From positions 1 through 41,166 of the forward strand of contig DKIV01000035.1 in the NCBI GenBank assembly GCA_002454425.1: a stretch of DNA of 41,166 nt, read 5' to 3'. Position 1 is the stretch's first letter, and every line of letters begins with the position of its first letter. The notes under the pieces were generated by a model that saw nothing but the letters and a program-made list of their open reading frames with translations, did not search any database and was not told the origin of the DNA. A program made the position numbers and the translations under genes. Source of the stretch: Sphingobacteriaceae bacterium UBA6709. GTDB lineage: Bacteria > Bacteroidota > Bacteroidia > Sphingobacteriales > Sphingobacteriaceae. This document shows, piece by piece, positions 25,372 through 33,213 of this stretch.

Positions 25372-25953
25372 ATGCTTGAACAACTTTTACATTTTGATCA
25401 TCAATTCTTTTTAGCGATCAATCAGGGATTGGCAAATCCTTTCTTTGACTGGCTGATGCCGCTCTTACGGAACAAGTACTTCTGGTTTCCTTTGTATTTG
25501 TTTCTGATAATATTCCTCGTTAAAAAATATCGCAAAGACGGCATATTATGTATTATCTTCCTCCTGGTGACTTTCGCGTTGGCCGATTCTATCAGTGCCT
25601 CCCTGATGAAGCCTATTTTTGAGCGGCTAAGACCATGTAACGAACCGATCTTTAATGCAAGCATCCGTTCATTGGTAGCCTGCGGCACTGGCTTCAGTTT
25701 CCCTTCTTCTCATGCGGCAAATCACTTTGCCATTGCGGTATTCCTGACGACGGTATTTGCTAAACGATGGAAGATCCTTTATTATCTGGCGTATGGCTGG
25801 GCATTTTCCATTGCCTTCGCTCAGGTGTATGTGGGGGTCCATTTTCCTATTGATGTCAGCATCGGTGCACTACTGGGTTGCGCAGTAGGTTATATTACGG
25901 GATCGGTATGCTTAATGACAATATTTGAAAAACGATGGAATACTGGCAAATAG
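25372..25953 (+). CDS. PAP2-family phosphatase
   Basis: Integral-membrane phosphatase of the PAP2 superfamily, 193 residues. The ATG at 25372 is chosen over a TTG upstream that lies inside the methyltransferase gene. Motif C1 is KPIFERLRP (80-88, the KX6RP form), C2 is PSSH (111-114, in place of PSGH), and C3 is QVYVGVHFPID (151-161) with H157 and D161. The arginine normally six residues before the C3 histidine is glutamine here. About five membrane helices are visible. Likely substrates are undecaprenyl diphosphate or phospholipid phosphates. The C-terminus overlaps the ZIP gene by 19 nt. Confidence 0.9.
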   Translation: MLEQLLHFDHQFFLAINQGLANPFFDWLMPLLRNKYFWFPLYLFLIIFLVKKYRKDGILCIIFLLVTFALADSISASLMKPIFERLRPCNEPIFNASIRSLVACGTGFSFPSSHAANHFAIAVFLTTVFAKRWKILYYLAYGWAFSIAFAQVYVGVHFPIDVSIGALLGCAVGYITGSVCLMTIFEKRWNTGK

Positions 25954-26648
25954 TAGTTCTTTTTATCAGCTGTATTGCCGGAGGTATAAGTGTATTCTTC
26001 CTTAAAAGCGATAACAGTAAAAACTTAAAACTTATTCTGAGTTTTAGTGGCGCCTACCTGTTCGGCATAACGGTACTTCATCTCATCCCCGATATATACC
26101 ATCAGGATGATAAATTTATCGGACTGTTTGTGTTGGGAGGTTTCCTCTTTCAGATATTACTCGAACAATTTTCTGAAGGCATCGAGCATGGTCACATGCA
26201 CCATCATAAGCACGGACATGAGGTATTTCCTCTCGGAATTATGCTTAGCCTTTCCCTACACGCATTTCTGGAGGGCATGCCCCTGGCTGAAGGACATCAG
26301 CATGAGCTACTTTGGGGTATCGCGCTGCATCATATTCCCGCGGCCTTTGCCTTGTGTAGCCTGATGCTTGAAAGTGGCCGAAAACGCGCCACAGTGATTT
26401 GGGTACTGGTTATTTTCGCACTCATGTCTCCCCTGGGATTCATTGCGAGCAACCTGATAGGAAACGGTACTACCGGCGGCATATCTGAATACTTTGATCG
26501 TATCATGGCGGTGGTTATTGGTATCTTTCTGCACATATCCACCACTATTCTTTTCGAGTCCGGGGTAGAACATCACTTTAATCGTAAAAAGCTAATAGCC
26601 GTGATCGGCGGCATGATCATAGCCGTAAGTAGCTTATTCCTCCACTAA
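25935..26648 (+). CDS. ZIP family metal transporter
   Basis: Inner-membrane transporter of divalent metals such as zinc, 237 residues with about seven or eight helices. A histidine-rich loop, HGHMHHHKHGHE, stands near residues 85-96. The two metal-binding helices are LSLHAFLEGMPLAEG and GIALHHIPAAF, matching the H-xxx-E-G and HHxP signatures of ZIP helices 4 and 5. A further histidine motif, HISTTILFESG, follows. It starts inside the PAP2 gene (19-nt overlap), which suggests translational coupling. Import of zinc or another metal is the usual function. Confidence 0.92.
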   Translation: MEYWQIVVLFISCIAGGISVFFLKSDNSKNLKLILSFSGAYLFGITVLHLIPDIYHQDDKFIGLFVLGGFLFQILLEQFSEGIEHGHMHHHKHGHEVFPLGIMLSLSLHAFLEGMPLAEGHQHELLWGIALHHIPAAFALCSLMLESGRKRATVIWVLVIFALMSPLGFIASNLIGNGTTGGISEYFDRIMAVVIGIFLHISTTILFESGVEHHFNRKKLIAVIGGMIIAVSSLFLH

Positions 26649-26685
26649 CGAGAATGAATACAAGATCAGCACGGCTAAATTCCCT

Positions 26686-26760
26686 TGCTCAGGAAACCCA
26701 GCTCCGCGCCTTTCATCGACATTTAAATTAAGAAGGGCGCAGATGTTGTTTTCCTGAGCA
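26686..26760. repeat. Long nested inverted repeat, convergent intergenic
   Basis: Outer arms TGCTCAGGAAA (26686-26696) and TTTCCTGAGCA (26750-26760) are perfectly complementary. Inner arms GCGCCTTT (26706-26713) and AAGGGCGC (26733-26740) pair with one wobble. It sits between convergent ZIP and MarR genes with no clear U tract. It could be a terminator, a small RNA or a dispersed repeat. Confidence 0.5.
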
Positions 26761-26805
26761 GCCATAATAAGGTACAGAGGCTTATATTCGGGCTGACGTT
26801 GTCTC

Positions 26806-27258
26806 TCAGCCTCTCATCTTATCAAGAAGCTCATTGAGTAGCGTCGCCTCCTCGATAGTGAGATTGGGCGCTAGCACCTCGTATGGTGTAATGATGGGAT
26901 CCAGAGTTCGCAACACTTCCAGACCAGCCTCAGTGATACGTATATCCACACGGCGCGCATCCTGGGAAGATGTTCTGCGCGTAACCAAACGCTTGCGCAC
27001 CATCCTGTCAATAATACGGGAGGTATCGGAACATTTATCAAGCATACGTTCAGAAACTAAAGACATGGTAGCAGGATTCGGATATTGGCCACGCAGGATT
27101 CGAAGTATATTGTATTGCTGCATACTCAGATTATACTGCGTAAGTCGTTGACGCACCAGCGCGGAGACCCAGCTGGAACTATAGATCAGGTTTACTACCA
27201 GCTTCTGGTAAGAATCTTTAAACTTGGCAACCTGCTGAATTTCATCTTCAAGCTTCAT
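26806..27258 (-). CDS. MarR family transcriptional regulator
   Basis: Winged-helix repressor or activator of 150 residues. The core is QYNILRILRGQYPNPATMSLVSERMLDKCSDTSRIIDRM, with the recognition helix near residues 80-95, then KRLVTRRTSSQDARRVDIRITEAG, where the DxRxxxI wing signature is typical of MarR. Flanking helices form the dimer interface. The gene next to it on the same strand encodes an MBL nuclease upstream (53 bp away); the regulated target is not obvious, and no operator palindrome was identified with confidence. Confidence 0.92.
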   Translation of the reverse strand: MKLEDEIQQVAKFKDSYQKLVVNLIYSSSWVSALVRQRLTQYNLSMQQYNILRILRGQYPNPATMSLVSERMLDKCSDTSRIIDRMVRKRLVTRRTSSQDARRVDIRITEAGLEVLRTLDPIITPYEVLAPNLTIEEATLLNELLDKMRG

Positions 27259-27310
27259 ATTGTTACAGTAAAATAGGTATCTATTGGTGCTGCCCCAGAC
27301 AACGCAGATA

Positions 27311-28273
27311 TTATTTTACAGTAGCATTTAATATTTTCACATCTATGGCTCCCCGCAGATGTTGTTGCAGATGCTGACCGTCTCCGTGCAGCGTCCAGAT
27401 CTCCGAAGGACGAACATTTTCGATCACCTGCAAGAGATCCCGCCAGTCAACGTGATCAGAAATATAAAGCGAAAGATCATTCTGCGCTTGTAGTCGTGCC
27501 CAACCAGACGCAAATACCCGCAGAACATTCTTCGCGCGGAAGTAACAATCAAAGGTAAGCGGAGGAACAATATAAACAAACCCCGTAGCAGGATTTTTCA
27601 TTAATTTTCTATTATAGGGCAAATACCTCCCCGGAGCAAATCCGTATTGTTCATAAATACGTGTCACGGGAACCATTGAATGATGTAGTAATACCTCTCG
27701 CCCCGGACAATACGTATTAATCAGATGCACCAGGCGCTGGCTCTTGCCTAAAGTGTACGCGCCAAGCAAGACGTTGTGATTAAACGCGTTCAATTTACTG
27801 ATCTCCATGGCCGCATCCGGATGCACTACCGCCGGATCCGCAAACGTAGTTTCTGTGATAAGCACATCAGCATGCGCAAATTCGGCAGGCTCACAGGTAG
27901 CGTCAGCCTGCAGCTTTATATCGCCGGTATAAAGGTATCTCACTCCCTGATATTCCATAAGAACCTGCGCAGATCCCAGAATATGCCCGGCAGAAAGGAA
28001 ACTTATTTTAACGGCCCCAAGTTCAAAGGGCTCGTGGTAAGCGTATCTGAAAAATTTCCCGGCAGCATTTTTCTTAAGCCGTAAGGTCATGATATCTGCT
28101 GTGGCAGCAGTACAAAACACATGTTTATTACCTGGACAGGCATGATCTCCATGCGCATGCGATATCACAGCCCGTTCCGCGGGCTGCATCGGGTCGACAT
28201 AAAAATTGCCGTATTTACAATATAGACCTTCGGATGTGTAATCCAGAAAATCCGGCAATATTAATCCTTGCAC
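27311..28273 (-). CDS. MBL-fold/beta-CASP exonuclease-like protein
   Basis: Metallo-beta-lactamase-fold nuclease of 320 residues that resembles the ligase-associated DNA exonuclease group and RNA 3'-end processing factors. The metal site HAHGDH is at 39-44, SAGHILGSAQV supplies a further histidine, YTGDIK an aspartate, and late motifs include SDHVDW and WTLHGDG. Similar proteins usually sit beside an ATP-dependent DNA ligase and an Lhr-like helicase. Neither is present here. Instead the start codon overlaps the end of coaE by 13 nt. The reaction on DNA or RNA ends is inferred from the family. Confidence 0.85.
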   Translation of the reverse strand: MQGLILPDFLDYTSEGLYCKYGNFYVDPMQPAERAVISHAHGDHACPGNKHVFCTAATADIMTLRLKKNAAGKFFRYAYHEPFELGAVKISFLSAGHILGSAQVLMEYQGVRYLYTGDIKLQADATCEPAEFAHADVLITETTFADPAVVHPDAAMEISKLNAFNHNVLLGAYTLGKSQRLVHLINTYCPGREVLLHHSMVPVTRIYEQYGFAPGRYLPYNRKLMKNPATGFVYIVPPLTFDCYFRAKNVLRVFASGWARLQAQNDLSLYISDHVDWRDLLQVIENVRPSEIWTLHGDGQHLQQHLRGAIDVKILNATVK

Positions 28274-28854
28274 TGTTTTAGTATTGTTTGATGAACCTTA
28301 ATTAATTCGGGAATAAGTACCTGCTGATCGTCATTAACAAGCACGAAATTGGAACGCGCGGCCTTCTCAGCATCACTCATCTGCCGATCCATACGCTTTT
28401 TTATTTCTTCTTCCGACAAGCCATCACGCTTCATCACGCGCTGTATACGTAAGGGTATCGGTGCGGCAACCAATATAATGGACTGGCAATCTTTGTATGA
28501 GCCGCTTTCAAATAAAATAGCAGCCTCTTTAAGTACGTAAGGCGCCTTCTGACCCTCAGCCCAGGCATCGAAGTCACGAAACACTGCCGGATGTACAAGT
28601 GAATTAAGTGCAGACAAAGCCTCGGCATTATCAAATACCCGCGCGGCCAGCGCCTGTCTGTTCAGCTTGAGCTCATCATCATACATACCTGAGCCAAAAT
28701 AATCAATGATATTGCCAATAAGAGATAAGTCATTCTCCATAAGCTGGCGAGCCCGAAGATCAGAATTATATACGGGAATGCCCAATAACTCGAAGAAGCG
28801 ACAAACAGTGCTTTTACCACTGCCGATGCCTCCTGTAATTCCTACTTTTATCAT
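28261..28854 (-). CDS. coaE: Dephospho-CoA kinase
   Basis: ATP-dependent phosphorylation of dephospho-CoA, the last step of coenzyme A synthesis. It has 197 residues from the ATG at 28854. The P-loop is GGIGSGKST (8-16), followed by PVYNSDLRARQL, with SD typical of CoaE, then LVHPAVFRDF and a lid region RVMKRDGLSEEEIKKRMDRQ. An in-frame start five codons upstream lies inside the YbbR-like gene. YbbR-like stops 1 nt before this start and the nuclease gene starts 13 nt before this gene ends, so the three form one operon. Confidence 0.96.
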   Translation of the reverse strand: MIKVGITGGIGSGKSTVCRFFELLGIPVYNSDLRARQLMENDLSLIGNIIDYFGSGMYDDELKLNRQALAARVFDNAEALSALNSLVHPAVFRDFDAWAEGQKAPYVLKEAAILFESGSYKDCQSIILVAAPIPLRIQRVMKRDGLSEEEIKKRMDRQMSDAEKAARSNFVLVNDDQQVLIPELIKVHQTILKQCKD

Positions 28855-28855
28855 A

Positions 28856-29803
28856 CTACTTATATACAAAAAAGTCGAGCACCTGAGGCTCTACTCTGAG
28901 GATTTTCGCATAAGGGGGAATGCGCGTAAAGGTAACCGGCAGCTGATCGGCGGCACGATCTGTCCAGTCCTTCAGGTTAACTACCGCAGTAACAGAATCA
29001 CGATCCAGACTAGCATAGTTGCTTAGGGCAACGTACAAGGTAACCTTCACTTTCTCCGGAAGCAGCTTTACGTCTTTTGGGCGCGCGTTTAGCACCTTTA
29101 CCGGTACTTCCAACACCTTCTCCGTAAAACGGTCAACGGGTACTTCAACCTTTACTGTCGCTGGATAAACATCAACGCTACTGTTCGAGGGCGGGTTCGC
29201 CAGGCTAATACGGGAGGAAAAATCGTTCTTCAGCTTATTTACCTGAAGCTCCACAGTATTCCAGACTTTAATTTTGCGTACATCTTCTATCGCGCCATTG
29301 ACGATAACATGCGATGGCGTGATGCGTATAGGTCCTGATATTCCGAAGTTCTTTTCAAATTGCAAATCCTGCATCAGACGCACCGGTACTTTCTTCACCG
29401 TACGACGCGAAAAATCAAAAAACAGGGTATCCGGAGATACGGAAATAATACGTTGATGCGACTCCAGCTGGTTATTTATACGTGATAGCTGATTGGAAAA
29501 AACCACGTAGTTCTTGGAGTTGAGGTTACGCAAGCTTACCTCTATGGATTCCGGGTTGATGCGCAGACGCGAAAACAAAAGCTGCCATCCGCTACCTTCA
29601 ACTTCCAGCGACACGCTGTCATCTTGCAGTGGATGATAGGCCTTATTTTCAGGCGACTCAATGTATGTTATTCTCGTATCGGCACGGTAACGGTATTTGC
29701 CTGATAACGCTATCGCCAGCCAGGTAACAACAGAAACCACCAGACAGCTTAAAAATACTGTTAGCCGCTTTCTCTCAATCCTGTTAAGCTGAATAAATCC
29801 CAT
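28856..29803 (-). CDS. YbbR-like domain protein (CdaR-related)
   Basis: Membrane-anchored protein of 315 residues. One N-terminal membrane helix (about 14-33, LTVFLSCLVVSVVTWLAIAL) follows a basic segment. A long beta-rich extracytoplasmic part carries repeated YbbR-type units, for example VKKVPVRLMQDLQFEKNFGISG and VLEVPVKVLNARPKDVKLLPEKVKVTL. Related CdaR proteins in Firmicutes regulate cyclic di-AMP synthase, but no cdaA is in the window, so the role here is open. It belongs to the cluster yajC-ybbR-coaE often seen in Bacteroidota. Confidence 0.85.
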   Translation of the reverse strand: MGFIQLNRIERKRLTVFLSCLVVSVVTWLAIALSGKYRYRADTRITYIESPENKAYHPLQDDSVSLEVEGSGWQLLFSRLRINPESIEVSLRNLNSKNYVVFSNQLSRINNQLESHQRIISVSPDTLFFDFSRRTVKKVPVRLMQDLQFEKNFGISGPIRITPSHVIVNGAIEDVRKIKVWNTVELQVNKLKNDFSSRISLANPPSNSSVDVYPATVKVEVPVDRFTEKVLEVPVKVLNARPKDVKLLPEKVKVTLYVALSNYASLDRDSVTAVVNLKDWTDRAADQLPVTFTRIPPYAKILRVEPQVLDFFVYK

Positions 29804-29954
29804 AATGACAAACGCTTAGATGTGATCTTACCCTCCCTTCAGGCATCCCCGGAGAGCCGAAATACCGAACAATTTCGATGACGCCCCCGGGTTTCTGAAA
29901 ACCCGTCAATATAGTCCTGAAGCACAAATGCTCCACCAACACCGGGTATTAAAA

Positions 29955-29988
29955 AAGCAGGAAGAACATCACTATGTTCCTCCTGCTT
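29955..29988 (-). terminator. Terminator of yajC
   Basis: On the minus strand, 15-nt arms (29988-29974 and 29969-29955) pair with one wobble around a 4-nt loop and are followed by six T. The stem starts 7 nt after the yajC stop codon. Confidence 0.85.
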
Positions 29989-29995
29989 CTCTTTT

Positions 29996-30274
29996 TTAGG
30001 CCTTATTAAGCGCCTTAGAGGCGTCTAAAGAAATGGCAGATTTATCGAAACGAATCTTGGAACCGCCTTCTACTTCAATTAAGAAAGTAGTTTCCGCGAT
30101 ATCAACTATTCTTCCATGGATACCGGCAGTAGTTACTACCTTATCGCCTCTTTTAAGTTCATCGATATACTTCTTCTGATCCTTCGCCTTTTTCATTTGA
30201 GGACGTATCATGAAGAAATAGAAAACGACAATGATCAGGCCGAACATGATCATTTGCTGCATTGCTGGATTCAT
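29996..30274 (-). CDS. yajC: Preprotein translocase subunit YajC
   Basis: Small inner-membrane partner of SecDF in the Sec translocon, 92 residues. One membrane helix lies at about 8-23 (MIMFGLIIVVFYFFM), then the family signature IRPQMKKAKDQKKYIDELKRGDKVVTTAGIHG and a cytosolic beta domain. It follows DUF1573 by 70 nt and ends at its own terminator, while secDF is some 13 kb away in the window. Confidence 0.95.
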   Translation of the reverse strand: MNPAMQQMIMFGLIIVVFYFFMIRPQMKKAKDQKKYIDELKRGDKVVTTAGIHGRIVDIAETTFLIEVEGGSKIRFDKSAISLDASKALNKA

Positions 30275-30344
30275 CGTATTTATGTGTATTTGTTTATAGA
30301 TAATTGTAGAACATCAACTAACAGTACCCGCTAACGTACATCTG

Positions 30345-30779
30345 CTACTGCGCGGATTGAACGTCGCCCACAAGATTTATCTCGGAACTGCGCGGAATGG
30401 TATTGCTGGTAATGCTCACTACTTTGTTTTGTAAACCTGTTTTACCTTCACTGTTGAAAACCACCTTAATCTCGGAACCGCTTCCGGGAGCAATAGGCTC
30501 ATGCGGGTATTCGGGAACAGTACATCCGCAGCTCGCGGCTGCGCTTTGAATAATTAACGGGCTCTTGCCGGTATTCGTAAATTTAAAGCTTACCGATACC
30601 TTCTCCCCCTCTTTAATTTTCCCAAAGTCGTATGTTTGACTTTCAAAAGTAAGAACCGGCGCGTTGGCACTATCAACAACCGTTGAATCAGCGCTTAACA
30701 TAACAGTACTTTTATGCTTGCAGGAAGATCCCGCGACAAACATGGCTAACACTGCTATTACACCAAATATTTTCTTCAT
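30345..30779 (-). CDS. DUF1573 lipoprotein-like exported protein
   Basis: Exported protein of 144 residues with a signal sequence (MKKIFGVIAVLAMFVAGSSC) and a probable lipidated cysteine at residue 20. One DUF1573 domain follows: FESQTYDFGKIKEGEKVSVSFKFTNTG, then SAAASCGCTVPEYP and a final beta strand ending EINLVGDV. The domain has an immunoglobulin-like ASH/MSP fold. It lies between nusB and yajC, a conserved neighbourhood in Bacteroidota. The biochemical role is unknown. Confidence 0.9.
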   Translation of the reverse strand: MKKIFGVIAVLAMFVAGSSCKHKSTVMLSADSTVVDSANAPVLTFESQTYDFGKIKEGEKVSVSFKFTNTGKSPLIIQSAAASCGCTVPEYPHEPIAPGSGSEIKVVFNSEGKTGLQNKVVSITSNTIPRSSEINLVGDVQSAQ

Positions 30780-30900
30780 GATGCTTAATGTTTATTCTTT
30801 TTGACGATCAAAGTAACATAACATTTTTAACAATCGCATTTTTTTATGAAACTAAGTCCCGGAAATACGAGTATCAAAGCTGTTACATTCCTCCGCGATC

Positions 30901-31851
30901 TTACTCTACAAGTCCCCGGCCAGCCTTTCTCACTTTTCCAAGCTCCTTAAACTCAGCAAGTATCCTGTCTAAGATACCATTGATAAAAGAGTTACTCTTG
31001 GGCGTGCTGAACTCCTTGGCAATCTCGATATACTCGTTCATCGTCACCTTAACCGGAATAGACGGAAAATATTCCAGCTCTGCCATCGCCATTTTCATGA
31101 TGAGCACGTCCATAAGAGCGATACGCTCGGCATCCCAATTTTGAGTCTTCCCTGATATAAATGTTTGATATTCGGCATCGAAGTTAACTGTACGGTTGAG
31201 CAGATCTAAGATGAAACCTTTATCCTCCTCATTCCATGCCGGACTGATCTTCGCCAGTTTATTCGCTGTAACTACCTCAGATTGGAAATTGCTGAAAGTC
31301 TTCGCCAACATGGCTTCCATCACCTCTTTGTCGGTAGGCCAGTTGATAAACCGTTCTTCAAACACCTGCTCCACTGAGGGCGTAACGCGAATGATTTTCT
31401 TGTAAATAAATTTGATGATTTCCTTCTCAGCGCGAAGGTCATTGCTTTCAGCAGTAATATATTCTCTATACTGCTCTGACTGCTTGAGAATATTGAAGAT
31501 AGTCCTCACAATCTCAGGGTCGAAACTCCAGGAAACACCATACTTCTTGGCATTCATCTGGAAGTCGCTGTTATTTTTCAATAACAGGATGAAGAGATTG
31601 TTGCTCAGCCTGGTGCTGGCATTCAAATCATTTTCATCTGGAAGATATTTGTTGGCGCGCTCCTCTGCGTCTACCAACGTGTAATCTGCAACCTCTGTGA
31701 GTAGCGACAGGAGCCAGATATACATTTCATAAACTTCATCTACACTTGACAATAAGTTTTTCTCAGAGATTTTCATCTGCTTATTATCTGATAAGTGATA
31801 CGCATACAATGCCTGAAGTACTTTAACCCTCAGATGCCTTCTGTTTAACAT
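30901..31851 (-). CDS. nusB: Transcription antitermination factor NusB
   Basis: RNA-binding antitermination factor that acts with NusE (S10) at boxA of rRNA operons. The protein has 316 residues, about twice E. coli NusB, because Bacteroidota NusB carries a long N-terminal and middle extension. The opening NRRHLRVKVLQALYAY and the C-terminal half, DVLIMKMAMAELEYFPSIPVKVTMNEYIEIAKEFS plus SFINGILDRI, are family signatures. It follows the leucine-dehydrogenase-like gene by 54 nt and precedes DUF1573 by 121 nt. Confidence 0.95.
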   Translation of the reverse strand: MLNRRHLRVKVLQALYAYHLSDNKQMKISEKNLLSSVDEVYEMYIWLLSLLTEVADYTLVDAEERANKYLPDENDLNASTRLSNNLFILLLKNNSDFQMNAKKYGVSWSFDPEIVRTIFNILKQSEQYREYITAESNDLRAEKEIIKFIYKKIIRVTPSVEQVFEERFINWPTDKEVMEAMLAKTFSNFQSEVVTANKLAKISPAWNEEDKGFILDLLNRTVNFDAEYQTFISGKTQNWDAERIALMDVLIMKMAMAELEYFPSIPVKVTMNEYIEIAKEFSTPKSNSFINGILDRILAEFKELGKVRKAGRGLVE

Positions 31852-31905
31852 GTTATAAGAACGATTTTATTTGTTTTAATTTTTTAGCAACAATTTCCGG
31901 GGCTA

Positions 31906-32994
31906 TTAGTACGCACCTTTAAGGTTCCTGATATCCGCGATCCTGGTCTCAGCAATCATATTTGCAGCCTTATGTGTAGGAATATTCTCCGACTTCGACT
32001 TCTTCAGCACTCGCAGGGTAGCCGAATAGATATTTTCCGCTAACTGCATCGTGCGCTTTCTCGAATAACCGTACAACTCGGAATAACAGTTTATCAAGCC
32101 TCCTGCATTTATCAGGTAATCGGGAGCGTAAAGAATACCTTTCTCCAATAACATTTCACCATGCTCCGTTTCGTCAGCCAGCTGATTGTTTGCTGATCCG
32201 GCAATGATGCTGCATTTCATCCTTTTGATGGTCTCGGAATTAATGATGCCTCCCAGAGCACAGGGAGCATACACATCAAACTCCATGTCAAGGATGTTAT
32301 TGTTTGACACTGCCTGAGCGCCATACTTACGGGCAACCTTTAACAGGCGATCCTCATTTATGTCGGAGATGAGCACCTTGGCATTCTCCTCACGTAACAG
32401 ATGCACGAGATTTTCGCCAACATGACCAATACCCTGTACCGCGATAGAGCGCCCGGCAAGAGTGTCCGTACCGAACTGCTCCTTCACACATGCCTTTATG
32501 CCCATTAATACGCCTTTTGCCGCTGTAGGCGTTGGATCTCCGCTTCCTCCCAGCGACTCTGGTAATCCGGTAACATGTTTCGTCTCCATACGAATGTACT
32601 CCATATCGCGAGGACTCGTACCAAGATCTTCACCGGCAATGTACGTGCCGTTCAAGCTGCGTACAAACCGCCCAAACCGCCGCATCAGAGCCTCACTCTT
32701 ATCCGTCCTGTTATTTCCTATGATTACCGCACTACCGCCGCCCAGATTAAGACCGCTAATAGCCGCCTTGTAAGTCATGGTTCGCGATAAGCGTAAAACA
32801 TCTTGCAATGCGTCAGCTTCAGTAGAATAGCTCCACATTCTCACACCTCCTACAGCAGGCCCTAAGGTGGTATCATGAACGGCTATAATTGCCTGTAAGC
32901 CTGTATCTTCATCACTGCAAAAAACTACTTTCTGATGTGAACACTGACTTAACTGATTGAATACTGAACGTTCTTCAAAGGATCTTAGCGACAT
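31906..32994 (-). CDS. Leucine dehydrogenase-like Glu/Leu/Phe/Val dehydrogenase, catalytic Lys replaced
   Basis: NAD-dependent amino-acid dehydrogenase homologue of 362 residues from the ATG at 32994; an in-frame upstream TTG/ATG adds an atypical 15 residues. HDTTLGPAVGGVRMW (40-54), TYKAAISGLNLGGG (74-87), GEDLGTSP (121-128) and a NAD Rossmann motif IAVQGIGHVGENL are all present. Aligned with Bacillus leucine dehydrogenase, substrate lysine K68 is K76 here and D115 is D123. The catalytic lysine K80, exactly 12 residues after the first, is S88: GGGS replaces GGGK. The codon AGT is plain in the sequence. The enzyme may be inactive as a deaminase or altered in reaction. Promoter box TATTTTTG lies 20 nt upstream. 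Confidence 0.88.
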   Translation of the reverse strand: MSLRSFEERSVFNQLSQCSHQKVVFCSDEDTGLQAIIAVHDTTLGPAVGGVRMWSYSTEADALQDVLRLSRTMTYKAAISGLNLGGGSAVIIGNNRTDKSEALMRRFGRFVRSLNGTYIAGEDLGTSPRDMEYIRMETKHVTGLPESLGGSGDPTPTAAKGVLMGIKACVKEQFGTDTLAGRSIAVQGIGHVGENLVHLLREENAKVLISDINEDRLLKVARKYGAQAVSNNNILDMEFDVYAPCALGGIINSETIKRMKCSIIAGSANNQLADETEHGEMLLEKGILYAPDYLINAGGLINCYSELYGYSRKRTMQLAENIYSATLRVLKKSKSENIPTHKAANMIAETRIADIRNLKGAY

Positions 32995-33013
32995 AAAACG
33001 GACGGGTTTGCGG

Positions 33014-33021
33014 CAAAAATA
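33014..33021 (-). promoter_or_regulatory. Promoter -7 box for the leucine-dehydrogenase-like gene
   Basis: TATTTTTG on the minus strand matches TAnnTTTG and implies a leader of only about 15 nt. Confidence 0.5.
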
Positions 33022-33196
33022 AAAAAAAATTCGCAACATACTGCGCCTATAGCGTATTTAAAAGTACATGAAATGCTTCATTCCGCGACTGCTTTTCAGG
33101 TTCCTGATCGCCGCTGCCGCCGGCATGGTTTCTTTTCTAAAAGTCAAACTGAGCAATTGCGCCCGCGTATGGCAACATAGCTCTGTATTATTTATT

Positions 33197-33204
33197 TACC
33201 TTTG
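33197..33204 (+). promoter_or_regulatory. Promoter -7 box for the ABC exporter
   Basis: TACCTTTG, followed by CGCC, matches TAnnTTTG exactly and ends 9 nt before the ATG at 33214. The mRNA should have almost no leader. Confidence 0.55.
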
Positions 33205-33213
33205 CGCCATTAC

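Noticed and set aside
33202..33213. TTG start for the ABC exporter
   Set aside because: It lies in the -7 promoter box; the ATG at 33214 gives a normal N-terminus.
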